Positions 27,163 through 36,429 of a stretch of DNA of 64,000 nucleotides are shown one piece after another. The notes below the pieces were generated by a model. It made no database searches. It saw only the letters and a program-made list of their open reading frames with translations, and was not told the origin of the DNA. A program made the translations under genes and the position numbers. The stretch is from Candidatus Kapaibacterium sp. GTDB taxonomy: Bacteria > Bacteroidota > Ignavibacteria > Kapaibacteriales > NICIL-2. The first letter of the stretch is position 1; every line of letters starts with the position of its first letter. The stretch covers positions 538,670 to 602,669 of the forward strand of contig JANWWF010000001.1 of NCBI GenBank assembly GCA_025055755.1. The letters run 5' to 3'.

Positions 27163-28014
27163 TCACCGGCGACGGCTGAAAAGTTTCGCATAGAGCCAAA
27201 TTTTCACAGCCAACCAAAGCTTGTGGGGAGTGCGAACGCGAAAGCGTCGCCGATATACGTCAAAATTTCCCAGCTCAATTTTCTCAAGTAAGCGGTAATA
27301 GATGGCATCCATAATCTCCGCAGGATAGAGCGTTGCACGCTCATCGGGATGTAATGCCGCCCGCGCACGGTTGTAATACATTCGCGCGCGCTGTGCCTGA
27401 AAGCGCATCAACTTGATGAAGCGTTCGTCGTACACTTCCGCAATCAGATCACGCTCGCTATAATGGAACCGCTCTAAGTCTTCCTGGGGCAGGTAGATAT
27501 ATCCCCGGTTTTTGTCTTCCTTGACATCGCGGATGATATTGGTAAGCTGAAGGGCATATCCCAAGTTGATGGCGTATTCTTCTGTTTCGTCGTAGCGATA
27601 ACCAAAAATGTGGATGCTCATCAATCCGACAACACCAGCGACGCTGTAGCAATACTCCTTTAGCTCATCGAACGTTGCATATCGCCGCTGCACAAGATCG
27701 CGCTCTACTCCATCGAGGAGGGTCAGCAGGTATTGCTTGGGGATAGCAAAACGCTCCAAGACTGCCGCCAGCGGCCGAACAGCAGGCTCGACACTACGTC
27801 CCGTGTAAATTGCTTCGATTTGCTCGCGCCACCACCGCAATTGCGCACGCCGAACAGCCACATCAGGGCTATATGCTGACGAGGCAGCATCAACGATTTG
27901 ATCCACTGTCCGACAAAATGCATAGAGTGTCGTAATTGCTCGCCGTATTTCTCGGGGCAATAGAGAAAACGAGTAATAGAAACTCGTCATTGAGCTTGTT
28001 ACGAGCGCATCCAT
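27163..28014 (-). CDS. hpnD: Presqualene diphosphate synthase (HpnD type)
   Basis: The 283-residue squalene/phytoene synthase family protein begins with SFYYSFSLLPREIRRAI and has the two Asp-rich sites as RTVDQIVDAA and NIIRDVKEDKNRG, plus YAINLGYALQLTN. In hopanoid pathways HpnD joins two farnesyl diphosphates to presqualene diphosphate. I use the ATG at 28014 rather than the TTG at 28026. It follows its paralogue hpnC by 14 bases. The third enzyme, HpnE, is not in the window, so a carotenoid role cannot be excluded. Confidence 0.85.
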   Translation of the reverse strand: MDALVTSSMTSFYYSFSLLPREIRRAITTLYAFCRTVDQIVDAASSAYSPDVAVRRAQLRWWREQIEAIYTGRSVEPAVRPLAAVLERFAIPKQYLLTLLDGVERDLVQRRYATFDELKEYCYSVAGVVGLMSIHIFGYRYDETEEYAINLGYALQLTNIIRDVKEDKNRGYIYLPQEDLERFHYSERDLIAEVYDERFIKLMRFQAQRARMYYNRARAALHPDERATLYPAEIMDAIYYRLLEKIELGNFDVYRRRFRVRTPHKLWLAVKIWLYAKLFSRRR

Positions 28015-28028
28015 CGGCGACGGCAAAG

Positions 28029-28928
28029 CTACAACTTTGGTCCGAAGACCAGTCGCACCAGCAGGCTGAGAAGATCACTCCATTGCAGGCGGGGGCGATT
28101 ATCAAGATGTTTTCCTCGCTTGCGGCACCGGTCCAACACGACCTCTGCTGTACAGATGGTCACATACGTCTGTAGTCGCAAGCGGCGTTGCCGAAGCAAG
28201 CGGACAACCGTTCTTCCGTGCGCAAGCAGCTGCGTTGTCAACGCGTCATAGCGACAGGAAAGTTCCTCGCAAAGGCGAGTGTCCTGTCGCACTTGTTCCC
28301 ACCGAGGGGGCACCTCTCCACCAAGCCATGCCAGTGGTGCTGTTACTCGCCCCCGTTGCCAATCCTGTGCAACATCCTGCCAAAAATTGAGTACCTGCAA
28401 TCCTGCACAGAATGCATCCGATGCTGGCGCGATCGTAGGCTGCCATTGATTTGCCAATCGCAGTAGTAGCTCCCCGATCGGTGCAGCAGAATGATGGCAG
28501 TACAGCAAGAGCTCCTGCTCAGTTGCGAAGGGACGAAATGCTGCATCATACCGAAACGCCCAAAGAAGTCGTCGCAAGGGAGCATCCGGAAGAGCATTCC
28601 GCTGGACAGTTCGCACTATAGCGCGGGCTATGGGATGACCATCTGGTGGCGCATCGAGCCATCGCTCAATCTCATCCAACAACACGAGTTTCTGCTCGCT
28701 TGGAATCTGAAGCTCATCAGCAACATCGTCGGCAAGTCGAGCGAAGGCATAGATAGCAGCTATATCATCGCGCATGCGACCGAACGCCAGCGAGGCAACT
28801 GGGAAGTTCTCGTAGTGGTGAAATGCTATGTGCCGGCAAAAGCGGTAGGCATCTTCGTCAGAGCGAACAGCAATTGCTGAGTAATCCTCACCCAGCAATG
28901 CATCTCGGAGCGCGGGCGGTAGCGCCAT
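28029..28928 (-). CDS. hpnC: Squalene synthase-like HpnC
   Basis: The 299-residue paralogue of HpnD has HYENFPVASLAFGRMRDD and FARLADDVADE as the first Asp-rich motif and NFWQDVAQDWQRGRV as the second, the pattern of HpnC. HpnC converts presqualene diphosphate to hydroxysqualene on the way to squalene. It starts 8 bases after ppiD ends, so it is probably transcribed from the ppiD promoter. Confidence 0.87.
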   Translation of the reverse strand: MALPPALRDALLGEDYSAIAVRSDEDAYRFCRHIAFHHYENFPVASLAFGRMRDDIAAIYAFARLADDVADELQIPSEQKLVLLDEIERWLDAPPDGHPIARAIVRTVQRNALPDAPLRRLLWAFRYDAAFRPFATEQELLLYCHHSAAPIGELLLRLANQWQPTIAPASDAFCAGLQVLNFWQDVAQDWQRGRVTAPLAWLGGEVPPRWEQVRQDTRLCEELSCRYDALTTQLLAHGRTVVRLLRQRRLRLQTYVTICTAEVVLDRCRKRGKHLDNRPRLQWSDLLSLLVRLVFGPKL

Positions 28929-28936
28929 CCGATGTA

Positions 28937-31114
28937 CTACCGACTGAAGATTTCTGCACGGTAGTCCTCGATGTCAGCATGCTGCCGCAGATTGCTCAAC
29001 CACGTAAAGAATGCATTCTGCATCGCGTCCTGTGCTTTACGTCGGATGATTGCCTGTATCCCTGCATCACGTTGCTTCGGGTCAGCGTCATGCTTTTCTC
29101 GAACCGCGATGACGTAATACCCCATTTCGCCACGTAGCGCTGGCGAAATTTTTCCGATAGGCTGTTTGAACGCCTGCACTGCAAGAGCTACATCAACTCC
29201 GGTCGGCAACTGTCCCTGCTCTGTGAGTCGGGCAGTGCTCATCACGCGCAGCGTTGAATCTATTTGCGTTACTGCTTCCAGTGTTCCAGCTCGCTGTAAT
29301 GCAGTGGCAAGCTGCTCGGCACGAGCTTTGAGCGCATCAATCCGCTTCCGCATCAGCAATCGATCACGAATCTGGTCTTTGACGTCCTCCAGTGGCTTAA
29401 TTCCCTTCTCCCGAGCATCGGACACTTGCACCACAGTATAACCGTAGAAACGGAGCTCAAATGGTCGCGAGACTGCTCCCACCTTGTGGCCAAAGGCAAA
29501 TTGTGTTATCTCCATTGAACCGAGGAAAGGCTGCGTGTTATCGAAGAACACCGACTCAATCGCTTGCTTGCGCAGACGCTTAGCCAGGGAGTCAATGTTT
29601 TCACCATTTTCAAGCTGCTGCATAACGCTATAAGCTTCGCGGAGGAGTGCTTTCTTCGTTTGCGGCGATACAGTGTAGCCAATCTCAATTTCACTGAACT
29701 CGATTGATTCAGTTTTCTTGTCGGTGACTTTGATGATATGGTAGCCAAATTGAGATTCCACGGGGCCAACTATGCTGCCGACCGCAGCACTGAATGCTGC
29801 ATCTTCAAAGGGCTTGACCATGCGTCCACGTCCGAAGTAGTCCAGGTCCCCGCCGCGCGAAGCAGAGCCTTTATCTTCCGAAACCTCGCGTGCAACTTTA
29901 GCAAAGTCTTCCCCACCGCGAACACGAGCAAGCACTTGTTCGGCAACTTTCCGTGCGCTGTCTTTGTTTGTGCCAAAGCCAATCAGAATATGGCTGGCCC
30001 GAACAGTTGTATCTGTCCCCGGTCCGCGGTAATCCAGGCGGAAAAAGTAGGTTTTATTGTTGATGGTAACAGGACCAACAATCTGTCGTAGCCCAAGACT
30101 TGCAAGAGCTGCTTGCTTTGCTGGCTCAAGCTCGGTAATCTTTGAAACCTTCTGGGTTCGCCCGCCTACGGTAGCAAAGTAATGAGAGAAGACCGAGTCG
30201 CGATGTGTTGAATCTGGCTGAGCCGCAAGATCAGCGGAAATTTGCTCAATAAGTTTTCGTGTTCGCGCCGAGTCGTTACTGGAGGGAACAATCGGGAAAT
30301 TGATGTACTTAATCTTCCGCATTGCTCGCGTTTTGTAGTACTGCTTGTGGGATTCGTAGTAGGCGCGGACTTCTTCATCGGTCACTGCATTCGGGGGCAA
30401 ACTAACCTTCATCGCATCGAGAAAGACGTAGTCTATAGCCACGTATGCATTCTCTGCCACATATCGCCGCTCTGCATATGTTGGTGAGATAATGCTGGCG
30501 GCAGTCCCCACAAGATTTTGCAACTTTTGCTGCATCTTCTGAAGAAGTATGGAATTTTCAATCTCGATGATGTTCCGTTTCCACTTGGCTACCTCTGCTT
30601 CTTTATCAATGCTTGGATCATCGGGGAGCAATTCAGCGTAGCTTTCTGGATCGGTGATGAGCTGAATGTAACGATCACGGCGAAACACGCCGGCAGAGTC
30701 TGTGAATGCCTGCTTGAGGTAGTCTGGTGGATCGACCAGGAGCACATCGGCTATTTCGCCTGCGGTCACCGTAACACCCGCCCGTTCGGCTTCCTTCCGC
30801 ATCAGAATTTCATTGACAATTTGATTCCATACTTGCTCGCGAATGAGGTTTTCATCAATGTCCTGTTCAATCCCTTGCTGTTGCATTTGCTTGCGCTGTT
30901 GCTCTGCGGTTTTACGAACCCGTTCCTCAAAATCCTTGTAGAGGATTTCTTCCCCCTCCACAACACCAACAACAGTTGTCGGTCGAATACTGCCACCGAA
31001 ATTGAAAATTTGGGGAAGGTCCACATCCCCCAAGACCATCAGTATCAAAAACGTTACGATCACCCCGCCGATGAGGACAGGCGATAGGGACCGCATGCGT
31101 TCCATCAAGCCCAT
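28937..31114 (-). CDS. ppiD: PpiD-like periplasmic peptidyl-prolyl isomerase
   Basis: The 725-residue protein has one N-terminal membrane helix (SPVLIGGVIVTFLILMVLG), a SurA-N-like helical chaperone part, and a parvulin domain with VRASHILIGFG and GGDLDYFGRGRMVKPFEDAAF in the middle. A second, poorly conserved parvulin-like segment follows. Proteins of this kind assist folding of exported proteins at the inner membrane. I use the ATG at 31114, which lies 36 bases after a -7 box; the ORF otherwise runs back to 31189 through the promoter. Confidence 0.88.
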   Translation of the reverse strand: MGLMERMRSLSPVLIGGVIVTFLILMVLGDVDLPQIFNFGGSIRPTTVVGVVEGEEILYKDFEERVRKTAEQQRKQMQQQGIEQDIDENLIREQVWNQIVNEILMRKEAERAGVTVTAGEIADVLLVDPPDYLKQAFTDSAGVFRRDRYIQLITDPESYAELLPDDPSIDKEAEVAKWKRNIIEIENSILLQKMQQKLQNLVGTAASIISPTYAERRYVAENAYVAIDYVFLDAMKVSLPPNAVTDEEVRAYYESHKQYYKTRAMRKIKYINFPIVPSSNDSARTRKLIEQISADLAAQPDSTHRDSVFSHYFATVGGRTQKVSKITELEPAKQAALASLGLRQIVGPVTINNKTYFFRLDYRGPGTDTTVRASHILIGFGTNKDSARKVAEQVLARVRGGEDFAKVAREVSEDKGSASRGGDLDYFGRGRMVKPFEDAAFSAAVGSIVGPVESQFGYHIIKVTDKKTESIEFSEIEIGYTVSPQTKKALLREAYSVMQQLENGENIDSLAKRLRKQAIESVFFDNTQPFLGSMEITQFAFGHKVGAVSRPFELRFYGYTVVQVSDAREKGIKPLEDVKDQIRDRLLMRKRIDALKARAEQLATALQRAGTLEAVTQIDSTLRVMSTARLTEQGQLPTGVDVALAVQAFKQPIGKISPALRGEMGYYVIAVREKHDADPKQRDAGIQAIIRRKAQDAMQNAFFTWLSNLRQHADIEDYRAEIFSR

Positions 31115-31149
31115 GATACTATCACGCCAAATTGTGGTCAAACAAGGGG

Positions 31150-31157
31150 CAAAATTA
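31150..31157 (-). promoter_or_regulatory. -7 box of ppiD promoter
   Basis: TAATTTTG on the - strand fits TAnnTTTG, 36 bases before the chosen ppiD ATG, with CTG (one mismatch from TTG) 19 bases upstream. The context GCAAAATTAC recurs before rpoZ and fusA. Confidence 0.6.
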
Positions 31158-31338
31158 CTGCGCACATGCTCCGATACAGTAGCATGCATCCCTCAGGACC
31201 AGCGTCCATGCAGTGGTAGATTTGAATCTTTGAGATATAGCTACACGCTTTACTACCAGCGTGATGACCGCTTTATCACACAATCTCGCTGTTCGATCAG
31301 CGTCGTTTTGTCCGTAGCAGACAATAGTTCGAGGCAGC

Positions 31339-32214
31339 ATGCAGCTTGGACAATACACTGTACGCCTTCTTGACGTTGGGCGGTTTGGTCTTGATGGTGG
31401 CGCTATGTTTGGCGTTGTACCCAAGCCGCTATGGAGCAAAGCATATCACCCTGGCGATGCCGTCAACCGCATTCCAATGGCAACGCGACTGCTCCTGATC
31501 GAATGGGACGATCGCCGACTGCTCGTTGATACAGGGAATGGAACAAAGCTTGCTCCCAAACTGCGCGATATCTACGCTATTGATGCCACATTTCCACCCT
31601 TGGAAGTTGCTCTTACGAATGCCGGCATCCTTCCAGAAAGCATAACCGACGTTGTTCTCACTCACCTTCACTTCGATCACGCAGGAGGTGCAACCCGCTT
31701 CGACGGAACGAACATCGTCCCGACCTTCCCGAATGCTCGCTATTACGTCCAGGCAGATCAGCTTGCCTGGGCGCGGAATCCCACAGAAAAAGATCGGGCA
31801 TCATTTTTCCCCGAAAACTTTGAACCTCTGATGGATGCCGGTGTGCTTGACACTTTGGAAGGGAGCGTCCATCTGACGGCAGAGTTAAGCCTACACCCTC
31901 TATTTGGTCACACACAAGCCATGCAAGTGCTTCTTCTTCAGACAGACGATGGGACCTTGTTCTATCCGGCTGATCTCCTTCCTACAAGCGCTCATGTGCC
32001 CATTCCCTACGTGATGGGCTACGACAATTACCCGCTGACAACAATCCGCGAAAAAAAACACTGGCTCGAGCGAGCTACTCGCGAACAATGGATTGTGGTG
32101 TTCGAGCATGATGCTTTTGTCGCTGCAGGCACAATCGCCAGCACTGACAAAGGCTACGCCCTTGGCAATCCGGTCTCCATAGAACAGTACACTCCCGTGC
32201 ATGCAGAACAGTAA
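31339..32214 (+). CDS. MBL-fold hydrolase, YtnP/AHL-lactonase-like
   Basis: The metal site THLHFDHAGG lies near residue 110, with further ligands in LFGHTQAM and FEHDAF. The N-terminal GGAMFGVVPKPLWSKAYHPG resembles YtnP-type quorum-quenching lactonases, as I recall that family, so a lactonase or related hydrolase is the best guess. No signal peptide is seen, so it should be cytoplasmic. Its stop overlaps the start of the Rieske gene by 14 bases, and the gene is divergent from ppiD. Confidence 0.8.
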   Translation: MQLGQYTVRLLDVGRFGLDGGAMFGVVPKPLWSKAYHPGDAVNRIPMATRLLLIEWDDRRLLVDTGNGTKLAPKLRDIYAIDATFPPLEVALTNAGILPESITDVVLTHLHFDHAGGATRFDGTNIVPTFPNARYYVQADQLAWARNPTEKDRASFFPENFEPLMDAGVLDTLEGSVHLTAELSLHPLFGHTQAMQVLLLQTDDGTLFYPADLLPTSAHVPIPYVMGYDNYPLTTIREKKHWLERATREQWIVVFEHDAFVAAGTIASTDKGYALGNPVSIEQYTPVHAEQ

Positions 32215-32548
32215 ACACAACGTCATTCCAATTGCACCGATCGAAGACGTACGGCGCGTCCGTCGGATGGCTATTACCATCGGCGAACGACGAATCCTTA
32301 TCCTTGCCCTCGAGGACACCATTGTTGCGCTTGACCCAACCTGTCCTCATTGGCATGTTCCATCGCTGGAACAGGGTACTTGTCAGCAGGATTCGATTAC
32401 TTGTCCCAACCATGGTTGGACTTTCTCTCTGCGAAGCGGCAAAGCTCTGCGAGGGTCTGGACGCATCCGGCTCTATTCTGTCTTGATTGCTGATGGTATG
32501 CTCTGCATTGAACTGCCAGACGAGACACCACGATGGATGCAGTATTGA
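32201..32548 (+). CDS. Small Rieske 2Fe-2S protein
   Basis: The 115-residue protein is a stand-alone Rieske domain with both ligand pairs: CPHWHVP near residue 48 and CPNHGWTF near residue 68, followed by the final beta strands (KALRGSGRIRLYSV). It resembles the ferredoxin components of oxygenases or the small subunit of nitrite reductase. It has no membrane helix or Tat signal. Overlaps of 14 and 16 bases tie it to the MBL gene and queG; its redox partner is unknown. Confidence 0.88.
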   Translation: MQNSKHNVIPIAPIEDVRRVRRMAITIGERRILILALEDTIVALDPTCPHWHVPSLEQGTCQQDSITCPNHGWTFSLRSGKALRGSGRIRLYSVLIADGMLCIELPDETPRWMQY

Positions 32549-33534
32549 ATACTCACACGCAAACACTTACCTCCCAGCTTAAGGAATTCTGCCTGTCTGT
32601 TGGTTTCGATGCGGTTGGAATTGCTCGTGCTGAGCCTCTTACCGATGAGCAAGCACACCTTGACGCCTGGCTTGCTGCTGGCTACCACGGCACTATGCAG
32701 TACATGGAGCGCACACGAGATAAAAGACTGGACCCCCGTCTTGTTCTTCCCTCTGCCCGTAGCATCATCGTTGTTGCACTCAGTTATGATACTCCCGCTC
32801 GGCATACAATACGCCCTGGCTACGGGAAGCTTAGTCGCTATAGTTGGGGAGACGACTATCACGACGTAATGCTGCCCAAACTCCAGCGCGTCGTCGAATG
32901 GCTTAGCACCCATGTTTCGTCCTGCGAGAGCAAAGCATACGTAGACACCGGTCCAGTAATGGAAAAACAATGGGCACGGCGAGCAGGCATCGGCTGGCAA
33001 GGAAAGAACACCAACATCATCTCGCGCACAATGGGCTCCTTTTTCTTCTTGGGGGTTGTATTGACCAGTGCTGAACTTGACCCCGATGAGCCCAGCCGTG
33101 ACTATTGTGGCACTTGCACTGCATGCTTAGACGCTTGTCCCACGGGTGCGTTGGTTGCTCCCTACATTCTCGACAGCTCGCGGTGCATCTCCTACTGGAC
33201 AATAGAGACCAAACCAGACCAAGAATTTCCTGACGACATCCGCGCAAATCTTGACGGGTGGCTTTTCGGCTGCGATGTATGCCAAGACGTGTGTCCATGG
33301 AACCGGTTCCGAAAGGAAACAACAATTCCTGCGTTCGCTCCCCGAAATGACGAGACATCACTGCTATTGGAACACGTGCTTTCGATGACTCCGGAGGAGT
33401 TTCGCCAGCGCTTTCGCCACAGCCCCATCAAGCGAGCGAAATTGGCTGGTTTGCAGCGGAATGCGCGGATGCTGTTATTTTCCGCTGAATGTCCGCAACG
33501 ATCGGACGTGCATGCGTCCGACCATTCTCAATGA
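32533..33534 (+). CDS. queG: Epoxyqueuosine reductase
   Basis: QueG performs the last step of queuosine formation in tRNA with cobalamin and two 4Fe-4S clusters. The first cluster motif is CGTCTACLDACPTGA near residue 195 and the second GCDVCQDVCPW near residue 240. YVDTGPVMEKQWARRAGIGW is the cobalamin-site block. It has 333 residues. The last 35 codons overlap the 3' end of ypdA on the other strand (107 bases), an unusually long convergent overlap. Confidence 0.95.
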   Translation: MDAVLNTHTQTLTSQLKEFCLSVGFDAVGIARAEPLTDEQAHLDAWLAAGYHGTMQYMERTRDKRLDPRLVLPSARSIIVVALSYDTPARHTIRPGYGKLSRYSWGDDYHDVMLPKLQRVVEWLSTHVSSCESKAYVDTGPVMEKQWARRAGIGWQGKNTNIISRTMGSFFFLGVVLTSAELDPDEPSRDYCGTCTACLDACPTGALVAPYILDSSRCISYWTIETKPDQEFPDDIRANLDGWLFGCDVCQDVCPWNRFRKETTIPAFAPRNDETSLLLEHVLSMTPEEFRQRFRHSPIKRAKLAGLQRNARMLLFSAECPQRSDVHASDHSQ

Positions 33535-34435
33535 AAATATTCCACGTCTCACAGCCGCACATCACCGATCCAGCAACGTACAATCCTTCCACGTTTGTCT
33601 CAAACGTTGAGGGGTTGTACTGGGGAATCAGCGTTTGAGGATCAACCGCTATACCGCAACGCCGCAGAAAATCTGCATCAGGGCGATAGCCTATCTGCAA
33701 GAGAACAAAGTCACAGGCATGCCACCACTGGCGACGGGTGTCGAGCTGTTCAAGGAGAACAGCATCGGGCTCAATTCGGCGAATAGCTGTCGAAAAGTAG
33801 GCAGTGATTTCCCCATTGCGAATACGGTTCTCAATATCAGGCTTGAGCCAGTACTTGACACTCTCGCCTATCGTTGCTCGGCGATGCACCAAGGTAACCT
33901 GAGCACCGTGTCGCCATAGGTCAAGCGCTGTTTCTACTGCAGAGTTTTTTCCGCCCACAACCACCACGCGCATACCGCTATATTCAAACGGCTCTGTATA
34001 GTAATGCCGCACATGGGGTAATTGCTCGCCTTCCACATCGAGTCGATTTGTTTGGTCAAAGTATCCCGTTGCAATAATCACAAATCGTGCCTGCCATACC
34101 CCCCGTGTTGTCTCGAGGATAAAGTGATCACCTGTTTTCACTACACGATCGACGCGCGTGTAGAGCTGCAGTGGGATGCTACGCCGCTGAGCAACTAAAC
34201 GGTAGTACTGCAATGCCTCACGCCGCGATGGGCGGGGATTAGGGGTTGTAAAGGGAATGTCTCCCAGCTCGAGCTGGTCAGCGGTCGAGAAAAAAGTCAT
34301 GTTGACCGGAAACCGGCGAATTGAATCTGTGATACTCCCTTTCTCGAATACCAGTGTTTGCAGACCAGCATTCCGTGCCTCGATAGCACAGGCAAGTCCT
34401 GTCGGTCCGGCGCCAACAATAGCTACGTCGAGCAT
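33428..34435 (-). CDS. ypdA: YpdA/Bdr-type bacillithiol disulfide reductase
   Basis: The 335-residue flavoprotein starts MLDVAIVGAGPTGLACAIEA (FAD site) and has a second nucleotide site VVVGGKNSAVETALD near residue 165, the spelling typical of YpdA. It lacks the CxxC of thioredoxin reductase. It is thought to reduce bacillithiol disulfide with NADPH, which fits the bshC gene 12 kb away. I use the ATG at 34435 instead of 34480. Its 3' end runs 107 bases into queG. Confidence 0.9.
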   Translation of the reverse strand: MLDVAIVGAGPTGLACAIEARNAGLQTLVFEKGSITDSIRRFPVNMTFFSTADQLELGDIPFTTPNPRPSRREALQYYRLVAQRRSIPLQLYTRVDRVVKTGDHFILETTRGVWQARFVIIATGYFDQTNRLDVEGEQLPHVRHYYTEPFEYSGMRVVVVGGKNSAVETALDLWRHGAQVTLVHRRATIGESVKYWLKPDIENRIRNGEITAYFSTAIRRIEPDAVLLEQLDTRRQWWHACDFVLLQIGYRPDADFLRRCGIAVDPQTLIPQYNPSTFETNVEGLYVAGSVMCGCETWNIFIENGRTHARPIVADIQRKITASAHSAANQPISLA

Positions 34436-34520
34436 GCTACACAAGACAATGATTGGGTATTTCGAGCACGTAAAACGCACGGCAGGATGAAATAGTGCCC
34501 TGTGTAGTTTCGCTTCAAAC

Positions 34521-36389
34521 GTGGTGACACTTGGATGTATGCTGCTGTGTCTTGTAGCGGTGTGGACAATAGCCGCCGGTGGCTCTCTCTATGCACAATT
34601 TGCCTGGGCAAGTGGGTCCTCTCGCGGTATTGAACTTCTGTGGCTTCCACCGGAAGATATGCCCATGCCTACTCGGTACACTCTGCGCCGCGCTCTCAGC
34701 GAAAGCGGCCGATGGATAGACATTGCGGTTACCACTCCACAACCATCGCCGGATTCTGTATTTCGGAAGCTATTCCTTCGCGCAAGGAGCAGTGACACCG
34801 CCGCAAACCGTGCAGCCTTGCGACAATTGTATCGCTTATTTGTTCTCAATCCACGAGCAATTGCAGCAACATTGGGCACATATTTCCACGATACCACGAC
34901 AACCCCTTTAGCCCAATACGACTACCAAATCTGGAGTGGTTCTACTTTGGTTGCAACAGTTGTAGGTGTAGAATCTCATCAGCGTAAGCTTCCGACTGTT
35001 CCTTCATCAATCAGATGGCGTCAGCGTGCTCAGTGCATTGAGCTATGGTGGAGCTTAGACTCAGCATTCGAACAGGGCATTGTTGCCTATGCGCTTTATC
35101 GCGCCACGGGCTCCCAAAGCCCTCTCCGACTGACAAAGCGTCCCCTGTGGGCACACCTCTTAAGTGCCGACACTAACGTCAGCGGTTTTGTGCGCGATTG
35201 TCTTCCGCCTGCTCCTGCGACAGCAACGTACTATGTTGCTGCAGTTGATGTCTTCGGCACTGAAGGACAACCTGCTACAACTACCGTAGCTCCGTCGCTG
35301 GCGATGCTTCCTCTTCCAACCCCTGTGTCGGTAGCTGACGGACTTTGCACTCTTGCCTTTCCATTCCATGGGATACCAGCAACTGGCCACGATATTGCCC
35401 TCTATATCCGAACCACTCTCGCTGACCAATGGCATAGGCCTGCATATACGATCCGTGACACAGCACTTGTTGTAGAGCCATTTGAAACTGCCGCGGACGG
35501 ATTTTCTCTCACCCTTTCCGTTGCCACAGGATTCCAAAGGAGCTGGCAAAGCATCCCGTATTTTCTCCCTGTCTGCGATACTACCCCCCCAACACGCCCT
35601 ACGTACTGCGAGGTTTATCGAGATGGTCGAAAAGTAATACTACGGTGGACACACATCCCTGCAGAAGATAATGCCGGCTATATCCTCGAACGTGCTACTG
35701 CACAAGACACTACTGTACACTTTGTCAGCGATACGATGACTGTCATCACCGATGCAATCACAGAGGGAATGCGCTATCGCATTCGCGCAATAGATACGCA
35801 CGGAAATGTAAGCCAGGCAACTCCATGGATACAGGTGTCTGTACCACATAGCCATCGTCCTCTTTTGCGCACTGTTGAGCCAATCAATGAGGGTGTTCGA
35901 TTGGAATGGAGCGTTCCGCCTGCTACCGCTCAGGTATTGGTCAACCGCTATGACGACACAGCTGCAGCCCCTATCACTCTCGCAATTCTACCTGGCACAG
36001 CGACTTCTTTTGTGGATCGAGGTCGCATTTCTCCACAGTGCCATTACGAAATTGTCACCATTGATTCAAACGGACTGTATAGTTTGCCCTCGCAGCGGCA
36101 TGGTATCAGAAGCGCCCTCCCATGCGCTGTCCACCTGATTGACTCTGCCGTGTACCGCAACCGAACCGTAGTGCTCTACTGGCATGCGAGCAGTCATGGT
36201 GACATACTCATTGAGCGAAGCGAAGAAGGCAGCGACGAATTGCTTGTCTTAGCACGCGTGCATTCGAGTAAAGGAAGATTTGATGATTCGACAACGATCC
36301 CAGGAAAGACCTACATCTACCGTCTCCGGTGTGTGGGTGTCTCAGCAAATGCACAAGATGCATCGGTCACAATTACTATTCCACCTTAG
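34521..36389 (+). CDS. Secreted fibronectin type III-like protein
   Basis: The protein has up to 622 residues, starting at GTG (34521) or ATG (34539), with a signal peptide MLLCLVAVWTIAAGGSLYAQ. Several FN3-like beta domains follow, recognisable by IELLWLPPEDMP, IRWRQRAQCIELWWSLD, KVILRWTHIPAEDNAGYIL and RYRIRAIDTHGNVS. No T9SS sorting domain or membrane anchor is visible at the C-terminus, so it may stay in the periplasm. Function is unknown. It is followed closely by the VWA/barrel gene and may act with it at the cell surface. Confidence 0.75.
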   Translation: MVTLGCMLLCLVAVWTIAAGGSLYAQFAWASGSSRGIELLWLPPEDMPMPTRYTLRRALSESGRWIDIAVTTPQPSPDSVFRKLFLRARSSDTAANRAALRQLYRLFVLNPRAIAATLGTYFHDTTTTPLAQYDYQIWSGSTLVATVVGVESHQRKLPTVPSSIRWRQRAQCIELWWSLDSAFEQGIVAYALYRATGSQSPLRLTKRPLWAHLLSADTNVSGFVRDCLPPAPATATYYVAAVDVFGTEGQPATTTVAPSLAMLPLPTPVSVADGLCTLAFPFHGIPATGHDIALYIRTTLADQWHRPAYTIRDTALVVEPFETAADGFSLTLSVATGFQRSWQSIPYFLPVCDTTPPTRPTYCEVYRDGRKVILRWTHIPAEDNAGYILERATAQDTTVHFVSDTMTVITDAITEGMRYRIRAIDTHGNVSQATPWIQVSVPHSHRPLLRTVEPINEGVRLEWSVPPATAQVLVNRYDDTAAAPITLAILPGTATSFVDRGRISPQCHYEIVTIDSNGLYSLPSQRHGIRSALPCAVHLIDSAVYRNRTVVLYWHASSHGDILIERSEEGSDELLVLARVHSSKGRFDDSTTIPGKTYIYRLRCVGVSANAQDASVTITIPP

Positions 36390-36429
36390 CGTCCAAAGTG
36401 CGCGTTGATGTTTCTCTGCTGTGTTCTGC

